DNA from: an uncultured Roseiflexaceae bacterium
GTDB lineage: Bacteria; Chloroflexota; Chloroflexia; Chloroflexales; Roseiflexaceae
Direction: 5' to 3'
DNA length: 64,000 nt
Assembly: GCA_937988885.1 (NCBI GenBank)
Contig: CALKHR010000022.1
Span: forward strand, 97,315 to 161,314
Shown: piece after piece, positions 26,548-34,803 of the stretch
Position numbering within the stretch: the first letter of the stretch is position 1
Layout of the letters: every line of letters begins with the position of its first letter
The notes under the pieces: generated by a model
What the model was told of the DNA's origin: nothing
The model's database searches: none
Seen by the model: the letters and a program-made list of their open reading frames with translations, nothing else
Translations under genes and position numbers: made by a program

Positions 26548-26623
26548 CCCACCCTCCACTATGCTTTCACACTTAATGACAGCACGCATCCTAGCTTAGG
26601 CAAGAACTCATATCTGTCTAAAT

Positions 26624-26655
26624 CCTTAGGTAGAATCGTTAAATCCGACCTAAGG
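26624..26655. promoter_or_regulatory. Candidate MarR operator palindrome
   Basis: CCTTAGGT (26624-26631) and ACCTAAGG (26648-26655) form a perfect 8-bp inverted repeat with 16 nt between, about 80 nt upstream of the marR-type gene. Site identity with this regulator is inference. Confidence 0.4.
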
Positions 26656-27044
26656 GCGCTTATAGACGTGGCTTCATTGCCTTAAACGAGGAAATGTGAA
26701 CATTTGAGGTATTAGGCTTACCTACGGCCTGTTACCTCTTTATCGTTATGACAAAGGGTTATTGGAGAAGACTAGGGTTCGATTACCGACAGGAAGTGCT
26801 ATGCAAATCATCCATTCCCCACTCCGATGATAGAAGCGCCCATACTAGCAATGAGCATCCCCATATGTATCACAATAGAGTATGATCGGTAGATCGATTT
26901 GCTATTCAACAACTAGACTATCACATCAGAAGGAAGAAACGCACAGAGCAGCAACCCAGGGGCATGTCACAGAGAACAGGGGGCGTGAAGCCCCTTCATT
27001 AACAACAACAAAATCAACGACTCGTATAATAAATGGATGTCTTG

Positions 27045-27072
27045 ATTATAACCAACTTCATCAACCTGTCAA
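27045..27072 (-). promoter_or_regulatory. Promoter in a 730-nt gap upstream of the MarR gene
   Basis: TTGACA (27067-27072), 16-nt spacer, TATAAT (27045-27050) on the minus strand. It fires into 26548-27040, where no convincing protein gene exists; a GGGGC/GCCCC hairpin lies at about 26979-26995. It may drive marR with a long leader or an untranslated RNA. Confidence 0.55.
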
Positions 27073-27180
27073 CACGTTTGTTTAATGAAATTGATATATC
27101 AACAAAAAAAGTCTTGTGAAAAAGAACACACCGATATGCGTTCGTATCACTCAGAGGGCTTTTTTGCGTATGTTAGGGCT

Positions 27181-27214
27181 AAAAAGTTGGCTGCCTGTAT
27201 GCACAGACAGCCAA
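27181..27214 (-). terminator. Intrinsic terminator after the oligoendopeptidase gene
   Basis: Stem TTGGCTG/CAGCCAA plus inner CTGT/ACAG (27187-27214), followed on the minus strand by CTTTTTAG. About 60 nt after the stop codon. Confidence 0.8.
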
Positions 27215-27274
27215 AGCATCCTATTCGTTAATATATGGTGAAATCGTCATATCAGCGGATTGTGCTGCTATATA

Positions 27275-29074
27275 CTATGCACTAGCATCGATCAGCGCGA
27301 CGAATTTGTCGATATCGCGTCGTATGACATCCAAACTACTGCGCCAGAAATCGACACTGCGCGTATCGATACCGAAGCGCGCGGCTAATTCGGCTGCATC
27401 GCCCATCCCAGTTGATGAGAGCAGGTCGTCGTAACCAGCCTTGAAATTCTCGGGATCGGCCTCGTAACGCGCGTACAGCCCCAAGCCAAACAGCAAGCCG
27501 AACATATATGGATAATTGTAGAACGTGGCTCCGTAGTAGTGGGGCTTCACAGCCCACATGTACGGATGCAATGCGTTGGTATCCAATCCATCGCCGTACG
27601 TTTCGCGCTGCGCATCGAGCATCAGGTTCTTGAATTCGTCGATCGACAGTTCGCGCTGTAGGCGCTGCTCAAGCACGCGCCGCTCGAACAGGAAGCGGCT
27701 CGTGATATCGACGACGACTTGGCAAGCGTTCTGCAGCGAGGCTTCGAGGATGGCGATCTGCTCCTGCTCGCTCGCGCTCCCCAACGCGGCCTGCACCACG
27801 ATCCGCTCGCAGAAGATACTGGCTGTTTCGGCGAGAGTCGTGGGTGTGGAGTGCTGGAGCGGCGTGCGTCCGGCCAGGGTCAGGTTGTGGTAGGCGTGCC
27901 CCAACTCGTGCGCCAACGTGCTTACCGAGTTGAACGACGGCTCGTAATTGGCCAGAATCCGCGATTCGTCGTTGCGCAAGAACATGCAGAACGCACCTCC
28001 AACCTTGCCCGCGCGCGGCTCGGCATCGATCCAGTGCTCGTTGAAGGCGCGCTCGGCCAGCCCACGCAGTTTCGGCGAGAAGCTGCCGAACTGCTCTTGA
28101 ATGAACTGCGCAGCTTCCTCGAACGGCCAGGTGCGGCCATTGGCCTCGAGCGGCGCGAACAGATCGTACCAGGCCAATGCGGGCACACCCAGCGCGCGAG
28201 CCTTGGCCCGCAGGTAGCGCCGGAAATCGGGGAACGACTCGTAGGCCGCCTCAAGCATCGCATCCAGCGTCGCACGATCGATGCTGGTGTTGAACAACGC
28301 AGACTCCAGCGGTTCCTTCCACTTGCGGCGTCGGGCCAGCAGATTCGTTTCGCCCTTGATGCTGTTGAGCGCCGCCGCCAACGGTACCGCCGCGCCCTCC
28401 CAAGCGGTCAACTCGGCTTCATAGGCTCGTTGGCGCAACGCACGGTCGCTGCTGAACGCGAAGTTGCGGATCGCGGTGATCGGCAGTTGCTTCTCTTCGC
28501 CATCGACCTCGAAGGGCACGGTCAGCTGCGATGTGAAGGTGCTGTACAGTTTGAACCACGCTTCGCTGCCGTTCAAGCTCTGCTCGGCGGCGAGCTCTTC
28601 GAGTTCGGGCGACATCAGGTGCGCAGCTTCCTCCTTGCTGCGCCGCAGCAGAAAGCTGTGTTCTTTAGCCTGCTCGGAACGAGCGATCAACGCCTCTACA
28701 TCGAGCGAGCCAATCCAGGCGGTGAAGCGCGTGCCCAACAGCGAGAGCCGCAGCAAATGCTGCTGCAACGTGCTCATGCGCGCTTGGGCCAGCGTGTTTC
28801 GCGAATCGGTGGAGATAAAGCTGTGCAGGTAGGCTGTCAGCGTGTTGATGTCTTTGAGTACCGCATTGTAGCGAGTAATCACTTGCTCAGCAGCTTCGAC
28901 AGTCGCATCATCAAGTGGGGCGGGTTCGTGCTGCACAATCCCATGCTGGTCAAACAGCGCTTCGAGATCGGCAATCGCCTGGATCGCCGCGTTGAAGCCG
29001 TTCTCCAGCTCAGCAGAGTCAAGACCGGGGTAGACTACCGACATATCCCAGTGCGGAAGCGTTGTACTGGTCAT
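27275..29074 (-). CDS. pepF: Oligoendopeptidase F (M3 family metallopeptidase)
   Basis: 599 residues, the usual size for M3B enzymes. The zinc motif HELGHAYHN lies in the C-terminal catalytic domain with the third ligand in TLAETASIFCE; HYYGATFYNYPY near the end carries the substrate-stabilising His/Tyr residues. Cytoplasmic; degrades oligopeptides of roughly 7-13 residues to supply amino acids or clear signal peptides. ATG 29074 has GGAG 9 nt upstream; in-frame ATG 29080 and TTG 29089 are too close to that site. It lies 40 nt downstream of lysA in the same orientation. Confidence 0.93.
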   Translation of the reverse strand: MTSTTLPHWDMSVVYPGLDSAELENGFNAAIQAIADLEALFDQHGIVQHEPAPLDDATVEAAEQVITRYNAVLKDINTLTAYLHSFISTDSRNTLAQARMSTLQQHLLRLSLLGTRFTAWIGSLDVEALIARSEQAKEHSFLLRRSKEEAAHLMSPELEELAAEQSLNGSEAWFKLYSTFTSQLTVPFEVDGEEKQLPITAIRNFAFSSDRALRQRAYEAELTAWEGAAVPLAAALNSIKGETNLLARRRKWKEPLESALFNTSIDRATLDAMLEAAYESFPDFRRYLRAKARALGVPALAWYDLFAPLEANGRTWPFEEAAQFIQEQFGSFSPKLRGLAERAFNEHWIDAEPRAGKVGGAFCMFLRNDESRILANYEPSFNSVSTLAHELGHAYHNLTLAGRTPLQHSTPTTLAETASIFCERIVVQAALGSASEQEQIAILEASLQNACQVVVDITSRFLFERRVLEQRLQRELSIDEFKNLMLDAQRETYGDGLDTNALHPYMWAVKPHYYGATFYNYPYMFGLLFGLGLYARYEADPENFKAGYDDLLSSTGMGDAAELAARFGIDTRSVDFWRSSLDVIRRDIDKFVALIDASA

Positions 29075-29114
29075 GTGCATCTTCTCCAAGCCTACAATAT
29101 GAGGTTACAAACGA

Positions 29115-30449
29115 CTATGAGATTGGGGATATTGGCACATCTCTCTGTACTAGGTCCTCGTACGTTTCACGGCGTTGAATGAGCTGCGCCCGTTGATCGC
29201 CCACCAGAACGACGGCGGGGCGCGTGGTGAGGTTGTAATTGCTGGCCATACTCAGCGTGTACGCGCCGGTCGTGGCCACCGCCAGCAGGTCGCCGAGTTC
29301 CGCTTGGGGCAGCGAGAGATTGTGAATGAGCACATCGCCCGATTCGCAGTAGCGCCCGGCGATATGCACCACCTGTTGATGCGACGTATCGCCCACGCGA
29401 TTCGCCAAGACGGCGGTGTAGCGCGCTCCGTACAGCGAAGGCCGGATGTTATCGGCCATACCGCCATCGATATGCAAATACCGTTCGGCTGTCTGCTGGC
29501 CTGGCAGCGGTTTGCTCGCCAGGATGCGGTAGATCGTCACGCCGGCCCGCGCCACAATCGAGCGGCCCGGCTCCAACACCAAGCGCAACAGCGGCAGGTT
29601 GCGCTGCTGACAGCCGTTCTGCATCGCTTGGCCTATCATCGCCACAAACGCCTGCCGATCTGGCAGTTGCTGCTCGGGCACATACGGCACACCCAAGCCA
29701 CCGCCCGGACTGATCTCATCGATCTGGATGCCATGCTGATCGCGTAGACGCACCGCGCAATCCAACAGCACGCCGATCGCCTGGACAAACGGCTCCTGCT
29801 CGAAGATCTGCGAGCCGAGGTGGCAGTGCAGGCCAGCCAAGCGCAGCCCTGGGGCAGCCGCGATCAGGGAAGCAGCGGCATCGAGCGCATCGAGTGGCAG
29901 GCCGAATTTGGAAACGGCGCGCCCGGTTTCGATGTGCGCGTGGGTGTTGGCGGCCACATCGGGCGCCAAACGCAGCAGGATGGCCTGGGGAGAGGGGAGG
30001 GTGGCGCTGAGTGCGGCCAGTTCGCGCAACTCGTCGAGCGTATCGACGACGATGCGGCCAACGCCAACTTCGAGCGCCCGTTCGAGCTCGGCGCATGGCT
30101 TGGCGTTGCCGTGAAGGTGGATATGTGCGGCGGGGAAGCCCGCTCGCAATGCCACGAACAACTCGCCACCCGAAACGACATCGAGGCCCAAATGCTCTTG
30201 GGCCACCAGTTGAGCGATCGCCGTGTTGAGCAGCGCCTTGCCTGCGTAGTGGATCGCACCTGGCCCAGCGTAACCCTGCGCGATCGCCGTACGATACGCC
30301 CGGCAGTTGTTGCGGAACGTCGCTTCATCGAGCAAATAGAGCGGTGTTCCGTACTGATTCGCCAGTTCGACGACATCGCACCCACCGAGCGTCAGGTGGC
30401 CTTGTGCGTTGAACGTTGCAGTTTCGGGCCAGACATGCGCGTGTTGCAT
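29115..30449 (-). CDS. lysA: Diaminopimelate decarboxylase
   Basis: 444 residues. PLP enzyme of fold III that converts meso-diaminopimelate to L-lysine, the final step of lysine biosynthesis. HYAGKALL carries the PLP lysine (K71), HCHLGSQIFE and GGGLGVPY the phosphate site, EPGRSIVA and CESGD the substrate and partner-subunit residues. Length is normal. The ATG at 30449 has no separate ribosome site: the only GGA lies in the 3' arm of a long hairpin ending 3 nt before the start, so initiation may depend on that structure. Confidence 0.92.
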   Translation of the reverse strand: MQHAHVWPETATFNAQGHLTLGGCDVVELANQYGTPLYLLDEATFRNNCRAYRTAIAQGYAGPGAIHYAGKALLNTAIAQLVAQEHLGLDVVSGGELFVALRAGFPAAHIHLHGNAKPCAELERALEVGVGRIVVDTLDELRELAALSATLPSPQAILLRLAPDVAANTHAHIETGRAVSKFGLPLDALDAAASLIAAAPGLRLAGLHCHLGSQIFEQEPFVQAIGVLLDCAVRLRDQHGIQIDEISPGGGLGVPYVPEQQLPDRQAFVAMIGQAMQNGCQQRNLPLLRLVLEPGRSIVARAGVTIYRILASKPLPGQQTAERYLHIDGGMADNIRPSLYGARYTAVLANRVGDTSHQQVVHIAGRYCESGDVLIHNLSLPQAELGDLLAVATTGAYTLSMASNYNLTTRPAVVLVGDQRAQLIQRRETYEDLVQRDVPISPIS

Positions 30450-30452
30450 CGT

Positions 30453-30508
30453 GTTGAGTTCCGGGTTTCAGCAGTGTGAGTTACCGTGGCAGAAGCCCGG
30501 AACTCAAC
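30453..30508 (-). promoter_or_regulatory. Long hairpin between tpx and lysA, abutting the lysA start
   Basis: Perfect 13-bp arms (30453-30465 and 30496-30508), extendable by a few pairs, with a loop of about 24-30 nt. It can end tpx transcription or mask the lysA start. No U-run follows. Confidence 0.6.
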
Positions 30509-30516
30509 TCAAGCAT

Positions 30517-31026
30517 CTACAGCGACTTCAGAACAGCCAATGCCGCATCGTAGTTTGGCTCGCGGCCAGCGACCGGCACATACTCGGCATAACGGATGAT
30601 ACCCTCGGCATCGACAACAAACACCGCACGGCTATTGAGCCGCACCGCCTTGATGTGGGTGCCGTAGGCCGTCCCGAACGACATGTCGAAATAATCGGAA
30701 CCCATCACCACCCGATCGACCCCTTCGGCACCGCACCAGCGCTTCTGGGCGAACGGCAGGTCGGCGCTCACGGTCAGGACCGTCACGTTATCGCCGAGCT
30801 CAGTGGCCGCCTGGTTGAAGCGGCGGGTTTGCGTCGAGCAGACACCCGTATCGATCGAAGGGATGACGCTGATCACCAATGGCTTGCCAGCGAACTGGGA
30901 GCTTTCGATCCAATCTTTGCCCTGCGAGAGTCGAAACGGCGGGGCGACATCACCGGGCTTCAACTCAGGTCCGATCAAGGTTTGTGGCCCCCAGAAATCG
31001 AAGGCATTTTCGCGCTCTTGTGCCAT
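30517..31026 (-). CDS. tpx: Thiol peroxidase (Tpx-type peroxiredoxin)
   Basis: 169 residues of thioredoxin fold. SIDTGVCSTQ carries the peroxidatic Cys (C63), and C98 in RWCGAEG is the resolving Cys in the Tpx position. It reduces hydrogen peroxide and organic peroxides with electrons from thioredoxin; a thioredoxin reductase gene is at 51.3-52.3 kb. ATG 31026 fits family length; AGAGGA is 11 nt upstream. It lies downstream of osmC in the same direction, a joint peroxide-defence unit. Confidence 0.93.
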   Translation of the reverse strand: MAQERENAFDFWGPQTLIGPELKPGDVAPPFRLSQGKDWIESSQFAGKPLVISVIPSIDTGVCSTQTRRFNQAATELGDNVTVLTVSADLPFAQKRWCGAEGVDRVVMGSDYFDMSFGTAYGTHIKAVRLNSRAVFVVDAEGIIRYAEYVPVAGREPNYDAALAVLKSL

Positions 31027-31157
31027 AACTTGCAGAATCCTCTTTACAATCACGGAGAACAACGTGGAGGTGGATGAGCTACCGCTCGGCATTCCACGAG
31101 ATGCCAAGGATAGAGGAGAGACTGTGGCAGACGAGCCACCACAGTCTAATAGCAATG

Positions 31158-31601
31158 TTACACCAATTTGGCGTCGAGTGTCAGGTTCTCAAGGCCTGGC
31201 TTCAACAACGCCGAAACTGGACAGGTATTTTTTGCTGTTTCAGCAGCTTCCTTAAACGTAGCTTCATCGATGCCAGGTACCTCGCCCTCGGTTTCGAGGT
31301 GGATAGCCGTGATCTTAAAGCCTGAAGCGCCTTTGTTGAGGGTAACGGTCGCTTTGGTACGAATCTCTTTGGGCGTATGGCCACTACGGCCTAACGTGGC
31401 CGAGAGCGCCATGCTGAAGCACGAGGCGTGCGCAGCCGCGATGAGTTCCTCCGGGTTGCTACCAGTTTGCTCTTCAGCAAAGCGCGTGGTGAACGTAATC
31501 TGAGCGTGATCGAGCACACCGCTTTCAGTCGAGGCGCTACCCGAGCCGCTTTGGAGATCGCCGGCCCAGGTTCCGCTACCATGACGAAGAATATCAGGCA
31601 T
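31158..31601 (-). CDS. OsmC family peroxiredoxin
   Basis: 147 residues. The OsmC fold is shown by GSNPEELIAAAHASCFSMALS, which holds the first reactive Cys, and NTCPVSALLKPG with the second, giving the two-Cys pair used to reduce organic hydroperoxides. Sequence order and length are those of the OsmC rather than Ohr branch, as far as can be judged by eye. ATG 31601 follows GGAG at 6 nt. First gene behind the promoter 31700-31728. Confidence 0.9.
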   Translation of the reverse strand: MPDILRHGSGTWAGDLQSGSGSASTESGVLDHAQITFTTRFAEEQTGSNPEELIAAAHASCFSMALSATLGRSGHTPKEIRTKATVTLNKGASGFKITAIHLETEGEVPGIDEATFKEAAETAKNTCPVSALLKPGLENLTLDAKLV

Positions 31602-31699
31602 GTCCAGCTCCTTTCATACACCCCCGATGCGTGTGGATCAGCACCGTTATCCCACACAGAACAGTGAACACCATCGTCTTGTGCGAGGGGTTATTGTGG

Positions 31700-31728
31700 A
31701 TTCTAGGCTGCCCCACACGCTTTGTCAA
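31700..31728 (-). promoter_or_regulatory. Sigma-A promoter for osmC-tpx
   Basis: TTGACA (31723-31728), 17-nt spacer, TAGAAT (31700-31705) on the minus strand, about 95 nt from the osmC start. Confidence 0.82.
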
Positions 31729-31828
31729 ATATGCTGCAACAAAGTTTCATGTCTCATCGTCAGAAGAGACAGAGCGATGAAGTTAACGAAGCGCACTAAG
31801 AGAAGCGCACATAGAAAGGACATTTGCA

Positions 31829-32113
31829 ATGTTGTCGCAGTTGACTCGTAACGAGACCGATAAAATGTTGGCCGGTGTTTGTGGTGGTTTGGCTCGCTAC
31901 TTTGGCATCGATTCCACCATCGTTCGTTTGGTGTTCGTGCTGGCAGTGCTCAGCGGCGTAAGCCCGCTGGTGTACCTAGTGCTCTGGGTCGTGATGCCGA
32001 GCGAGAACAAGAACAAGGTTCCGTCCTCGACAGTACAGGCGCTGCCGGATCACCCGCGCCCCGTCGAGCAGTGGCGCTACGATCCCTATACCGGTGAGAA
32101 ACTGAACGACTAA
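31829..32113 (+). CDS. PspC domain protein
   Basis: 94 residues. LTRNETDKMLAGVCGGLARYFGIDSTIVRLVFVL is the PspC signature; one transmembrane segment (about 32-55) is followed by a polar tail with PYTGEKL. PspC proteins sense or buffer envelope stress in the phage-shock response, but no pspA or pspB is nearby. ATG 31829 has AAAGGAC 8 nt upstream. Monocistronic, ended by a strong terminator. Confidence 0.9.
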   Translation: MLSQLTRNETDKMLAGVCGGLARYFGIDSTIVRLVFVLAVLSGVSPLVYLVLWVVMPSENKNKVPSSTVQALPDHPRPVEQWRYDPYTGEKLND

Positions 32114-32132
32114 CCGCAGCATCAACCGTCGA

Positions 32133-32166
32133 ACGGAGGCCGGCAATCGCTGGCCTCCGTTTTTTG
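32133..32166 (+). terminator. Intrinsic terminator after pspC
   Basis: ACGGAGGCC (32133-32141) pairs perfectly with GGCCTCCGT (32152-32160), followed by TTTTTG. Confidence 0.95.
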
Positions 32167-32202
32167 TGTTTGGAGTAATAGTAAGTGGTTTATCGAAAAT
32201 AA

Positions 32203-32231
32203 TGGACTTTTTTGCGGAAAAACTGTATAAT
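32203..32231 (+). promoter_or_regulatory. Promoter for the RloA-RloB pair
   Basis: TGGACT (32203-32208), 17-nt spacer, TATAAT (32226-32231), about 70 nt upstream of the RloA start. The spacer and leader are AT-rich. Confidence 0.75.
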
Positions 32232-32301
32232 ACGTGAGAATATCAGATAATTTCCCCTAGGGTTAGCTGTGTCCCAATATATTAACGAAAGGAGCACAGC
32301 C

Positions 32302-33612
32302 ATGTTGATCGAACTCATCATCAAAAACTTCCGCTCCTTCCGCGACGAGCAACGCTTTAGCCTTGTCGCCGCTACCAGCGATAAATCTCTACCCGGAAAC
32401 ACCTTTCAATCAAAAGGCTTTAAACAAACCTTGCTGCATAGCGCGGTGATCTATGGGCCAAACGCCTCGGGTAAAAGTAACCTTATCCTTGCTTTGCAAG
32501 CGCTTCATCTATTGTTAGCGCCCTCGCTAGAAGGATTGCCATCTCTGATACGGCGGCACATCTACAAGCCGTTTTTGCTTGAGCCCGAGACCCAACAGGC
32601 GCCAACAAGTATTGAGGTGCACTTTCTACAAGGCGATGTGCGCTATCAATATGGATTAGTGTTTGATCGCGAGTTCATTCACGAAGAATGGTTGATCGCG
32701 TATCCAAAGGGTCAGGCTCAGACTTGGTTTACCCGTCGCAGACGTGAGGATGCAGATCCTAAGGATCCTTACGAATGGTATTTTGGTGCCCGGCTCTTGG
32801 GTGAGAAACAGCGCTTGGTGGCGCTCACCCGCGATGATGTGCCTTTCCTGACAATCGGTGCGCGTTTTAATAATGCCCAACTGCTGCATGTGTACGAATG
32901 GTTTCAGAACCATTTGATGACAGTTGTGCATCCTGATCTCATTGACTTAACTGCCCAAAGAGTATTGGAACAAGCGACGATACGCGATTCGATTCGTTCA
33001 CTCTTGCGGGCCGCCGATTTCGGCATCACCGATTTTCGGGTGCAGGAAACGCGCATGAAAGATGATCCCGATTTTGCTTCATTACCAGAACCACTGCGTT
33101 TGCTGGCCAATAACGTTGAGATGAAGCGAATCGATACGTTGCTTATTCATGCGGCGCCAAAATTGCCGAACGGTCAGGTGGAGTTCGAGCAACGCGATGA
33201 ATCTTTGGGCACGCTGCGCTTCTTTGGGATCGCCGGGCCAATTGTCGATGCATTGCTCAACGGCAACATACTAGTGATCGATGAACTTGATGCTAGTTTA
33301 CATCCCGTTCTGGTGCGCCATATTATCGAACTGTTCCATAATACTGAAACAAATCCGCATCATGCGCAACTTATCTTCAACACGCACGATGCGACCCTGC
33401 TCGATACCGAGCTATTTCGGCGCGATCAGATCTGGTTTACCGAGAAGGATGCTGATGGTGCATCAACTCTGCTGCCGCTGAGCGACTACAAACCTCGTAA
33501 AGACGAGGCGTTAATGCAACGCTATCTGCATGGCAGTTATGGCGCAGTGCCTTTTATCGACACCACCCAACTTACGGGTGAACTGTTGGAAAAAGGAACG
33601 CGCCATGCCTAA
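32302..33612 (+). CDS. RloA / AbiL-type AAA ATPase of a putative defence pair
   Basis: 436 residues. ABC/SMC-like AAA (AAA_15/AAA_21) ATPase: LIIKNFRSFRDEQRFSLVA at the N-terminus, Walker A GPNASGKS (52-59), Walker B LVIDELDASLH (D327, E328) and a switch NTHDATLLD, separated by a short coiled/regulatory region. This is the ATPase type that partners RloB, OLD or AriB nucleases; it is thought to sense infection and control the partner. ATG 32302 has AAAGGAG 7 nt upstream. Its stop overlaps the rloB start by 8 nt. Base composition is more AT-rich than flanking genes, consistent with transfer. Confidence 0.88.
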   Translation: MLIELIIKNFRSFRDEQRFSLVAATSDKSLPGNTFQSKGFKQTLLHSAVIYGPNASGKSNLILALQALHLLLAPSLEGLPSLIRRHIYKPFLLEPETQQAPTSIEVHFLQGDVRYQYGLVFDREFIHEEWLIAYPKGQAQTWFTRRRREDADPKDPYEWYFGARLLGEKQRLVALTRDDVPFLTIGARFNNAQLLHVYEWFQNHLMTVVHPDLIDLTAQRVLEQATIRDSIRSLLRAADFGITDFRVQETRMKDDPDFASLPEPLRLLANNVEMKRIDTLLIHAAPKLPNGQVEFEQRDESLGTLRFFGIAGPIVDALLNGNILVIDELDASLHPVLVRHIIELFHNTETNPHHAQLIFNTHDATLLDTELFRRDQIWFTEKDADGASTLLPLSDYKPRKDEALMQRYLHGSYGAVPFIDTTQLTGELLEKGTRHA

Positions 33613-34234
33613 GCAAACCCGTAATCCACGATATCGAAGGGATGGTAGCTTCCGTCGGCAGCCGCCGCAGCGCCAGTCGCGGAAGCTCATCCTGATCGTC
33701 TGTGAGGGCGAACAGACCGAATATATCTATTTTGATCGTTGGCGTCGCAGCAAACAGTTATCGAATGTTACGCTCGAAGTGAGGGGCCGTGCTGGACAAG
33801 ATGCTAGCGTGGTTGAGGCTGCCAAACAGCTACGCGTTCGAAGTAAGCAACCCTTCGATGAGGTTTGGGCGGTGTTTGATCGCGAGGGCGTACACGAGAC
33901 GACGCGTTTTCAGCAAGCGTTGAACCGCGCACGCAGGTGGAAGGTTGAACTTGCGATCTCGAACCCATCGTTCGAATACTGGCTTCTACTCCATTTCGAG
34001 AACACCGATGCGCCTTTTTCCAATGCGGCAGAAGTGATGCAACGCTTGCGCACGCACCTGCCGAGTTACGCGAAAAATGCCGATGTGTTCGAACACCTGC
34101 AACCGCATTCTACACTCGCCATGCAGCGTGCCGAGCAATTGCACCAGCATTGCAAGGAGCGCGATGCGGATGAGTACCCAAATCCCTGTACTACCGTATA
34201 CTCATTGCTTCAACAACTGCTCCCCGCGAACTAG
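33605..34234 (+). CDS. RloB-like TOPRIM effector of a putative defence pair
   Basis: 209 residues. A basic N-terminus (RRDGSFRRQPPQRQSRK) precedes a TOPRIM-like core: LILIVCEGEQTE (E34 and E39) and VWAVFDREG (D92, E94) are the metal-binding motifs, followed by the RloB-family signature NPSFEYWLLLHF (120-131). RloB forms the AbiLii half of the AbiL system, an abortive-infection module with RloA. The expected action is cleavage of nucleic acid, probably RNA or tRNA as in related AriB, when RloA is triggered; this last point is inference. AAGGAAC lies 5 nt before ATG 33605. Confidence 0.87.
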   Translation: MPKQTRNPRYRRDGSFRRQPPQRQSRKLILIVCEGEQTEYIYFDRWRRSKQLSNVTLEVRGRAGQDASVVEAAKQLRVRSKQPFDEVWAVFDREGVHETTRFQQALNRARRWKVELAISNPSFEYWLLLHFENTDAPFSNAAEVMQRLRTHLPSYAKNADVFEHLQPHSTLAMQRAEQLHQHCKERDADEYPNPCTTVYSLLQQLLPAN

Positions 34235-34438
34235 CCACACCTATTTTCCTCACCTCGCACATCATCTCATACAGTGCTACTTTATCGTACAATACGCAGC
34301 AGAGCTTTTTGGGAAAGAAAGATCAGAACCCTGCTCACCGCCCGTCGTTGTGGGCAAAGCTGGCATGCGCCATAGCGCAACACCCCCGCCCGTGATGACT
34401 TGGGCCGCGCAGAAACGTCTTGTTGATAAGGAACCAGT

Positions 34439-34723
34439 ATGAGCCAACCCGAACGCACCGTGCCGATCTGCCGGATCGGCGCCACCGCCGAGGACCTCGC
34501 CCGCGAAGCCGATCGCGCCGTGCTCTACGGTGCAGTGCTCGCCGCGCAACGCCCCAATGTGCGCCTCAAACCGCAGATCGCCCCCGCCGTCGCTGCGCTG
34601 CTGCCCGCCGTACAAGCCTTCCTCGCGGGCCACGACGATGAGCAAGCTGCCTTCGCGCTTGACTACGCCCGCGCCTGTGGCGGCGAAGCGTTCCTGCTGC
34701 AAAAACGAGCCGCACGATCCTAA
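34439..34723 (+). CDS. Hypothetical 94-residue protein
   Basis: No family recognised. The protein is alanine-rich and predicted helical (AEDLAREADRAVLYGAVLAAQRP, then ALLPAVQAFLAGHDDEQAAFALDYARACGGEAFLL). AAGGAACC lies 3-5 nt before ATG 34439, and codon use matches the pxp genes downstream, supporting a real gene. It is separated from pxpA by 80 nt with a TACAAT box (about 34767). A loose link to the pxp operon is possible but untested. The gap 34235-34438 has a GCCC...GGGC hairpin at about 34344-34359. Confidence 0.6.
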   Translation: MSQPERTVPICRIGATAEDLAREADRAVLYGAVLAAQRPNVRLKPQIAPAVAALLPAVQAFLAGHDDEQAAFALDYARACGGEAFLLQKRAARS

Positions 34724-34803
34724 GCCCTCTCCCGCCACACGTTGCGGTTGCCATCCAAAAACACGGTACAATAGCCATCGCCACCATCGAGAAAGGAGCT
34801 GCC

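Noticed and set aside
26761..26800. GGGTTCGATTACC string looking like a tRNA T-arm
   Set aside because: The arms do not pair properly and no acceptor stem, D-arm or anticodon arm can be drawn around it.
27719..29182. 487-codon plus-strand frame opposite pepF
   Set aside because: Antisense shadow; pepF carries HELGH and the full M3 layout.
30453..30508. Lysine riboswitch before lysA
   Set aside because: The leader is only about 65 nt with one simple hairpin, far too small for the five-helix lysine aptamer.
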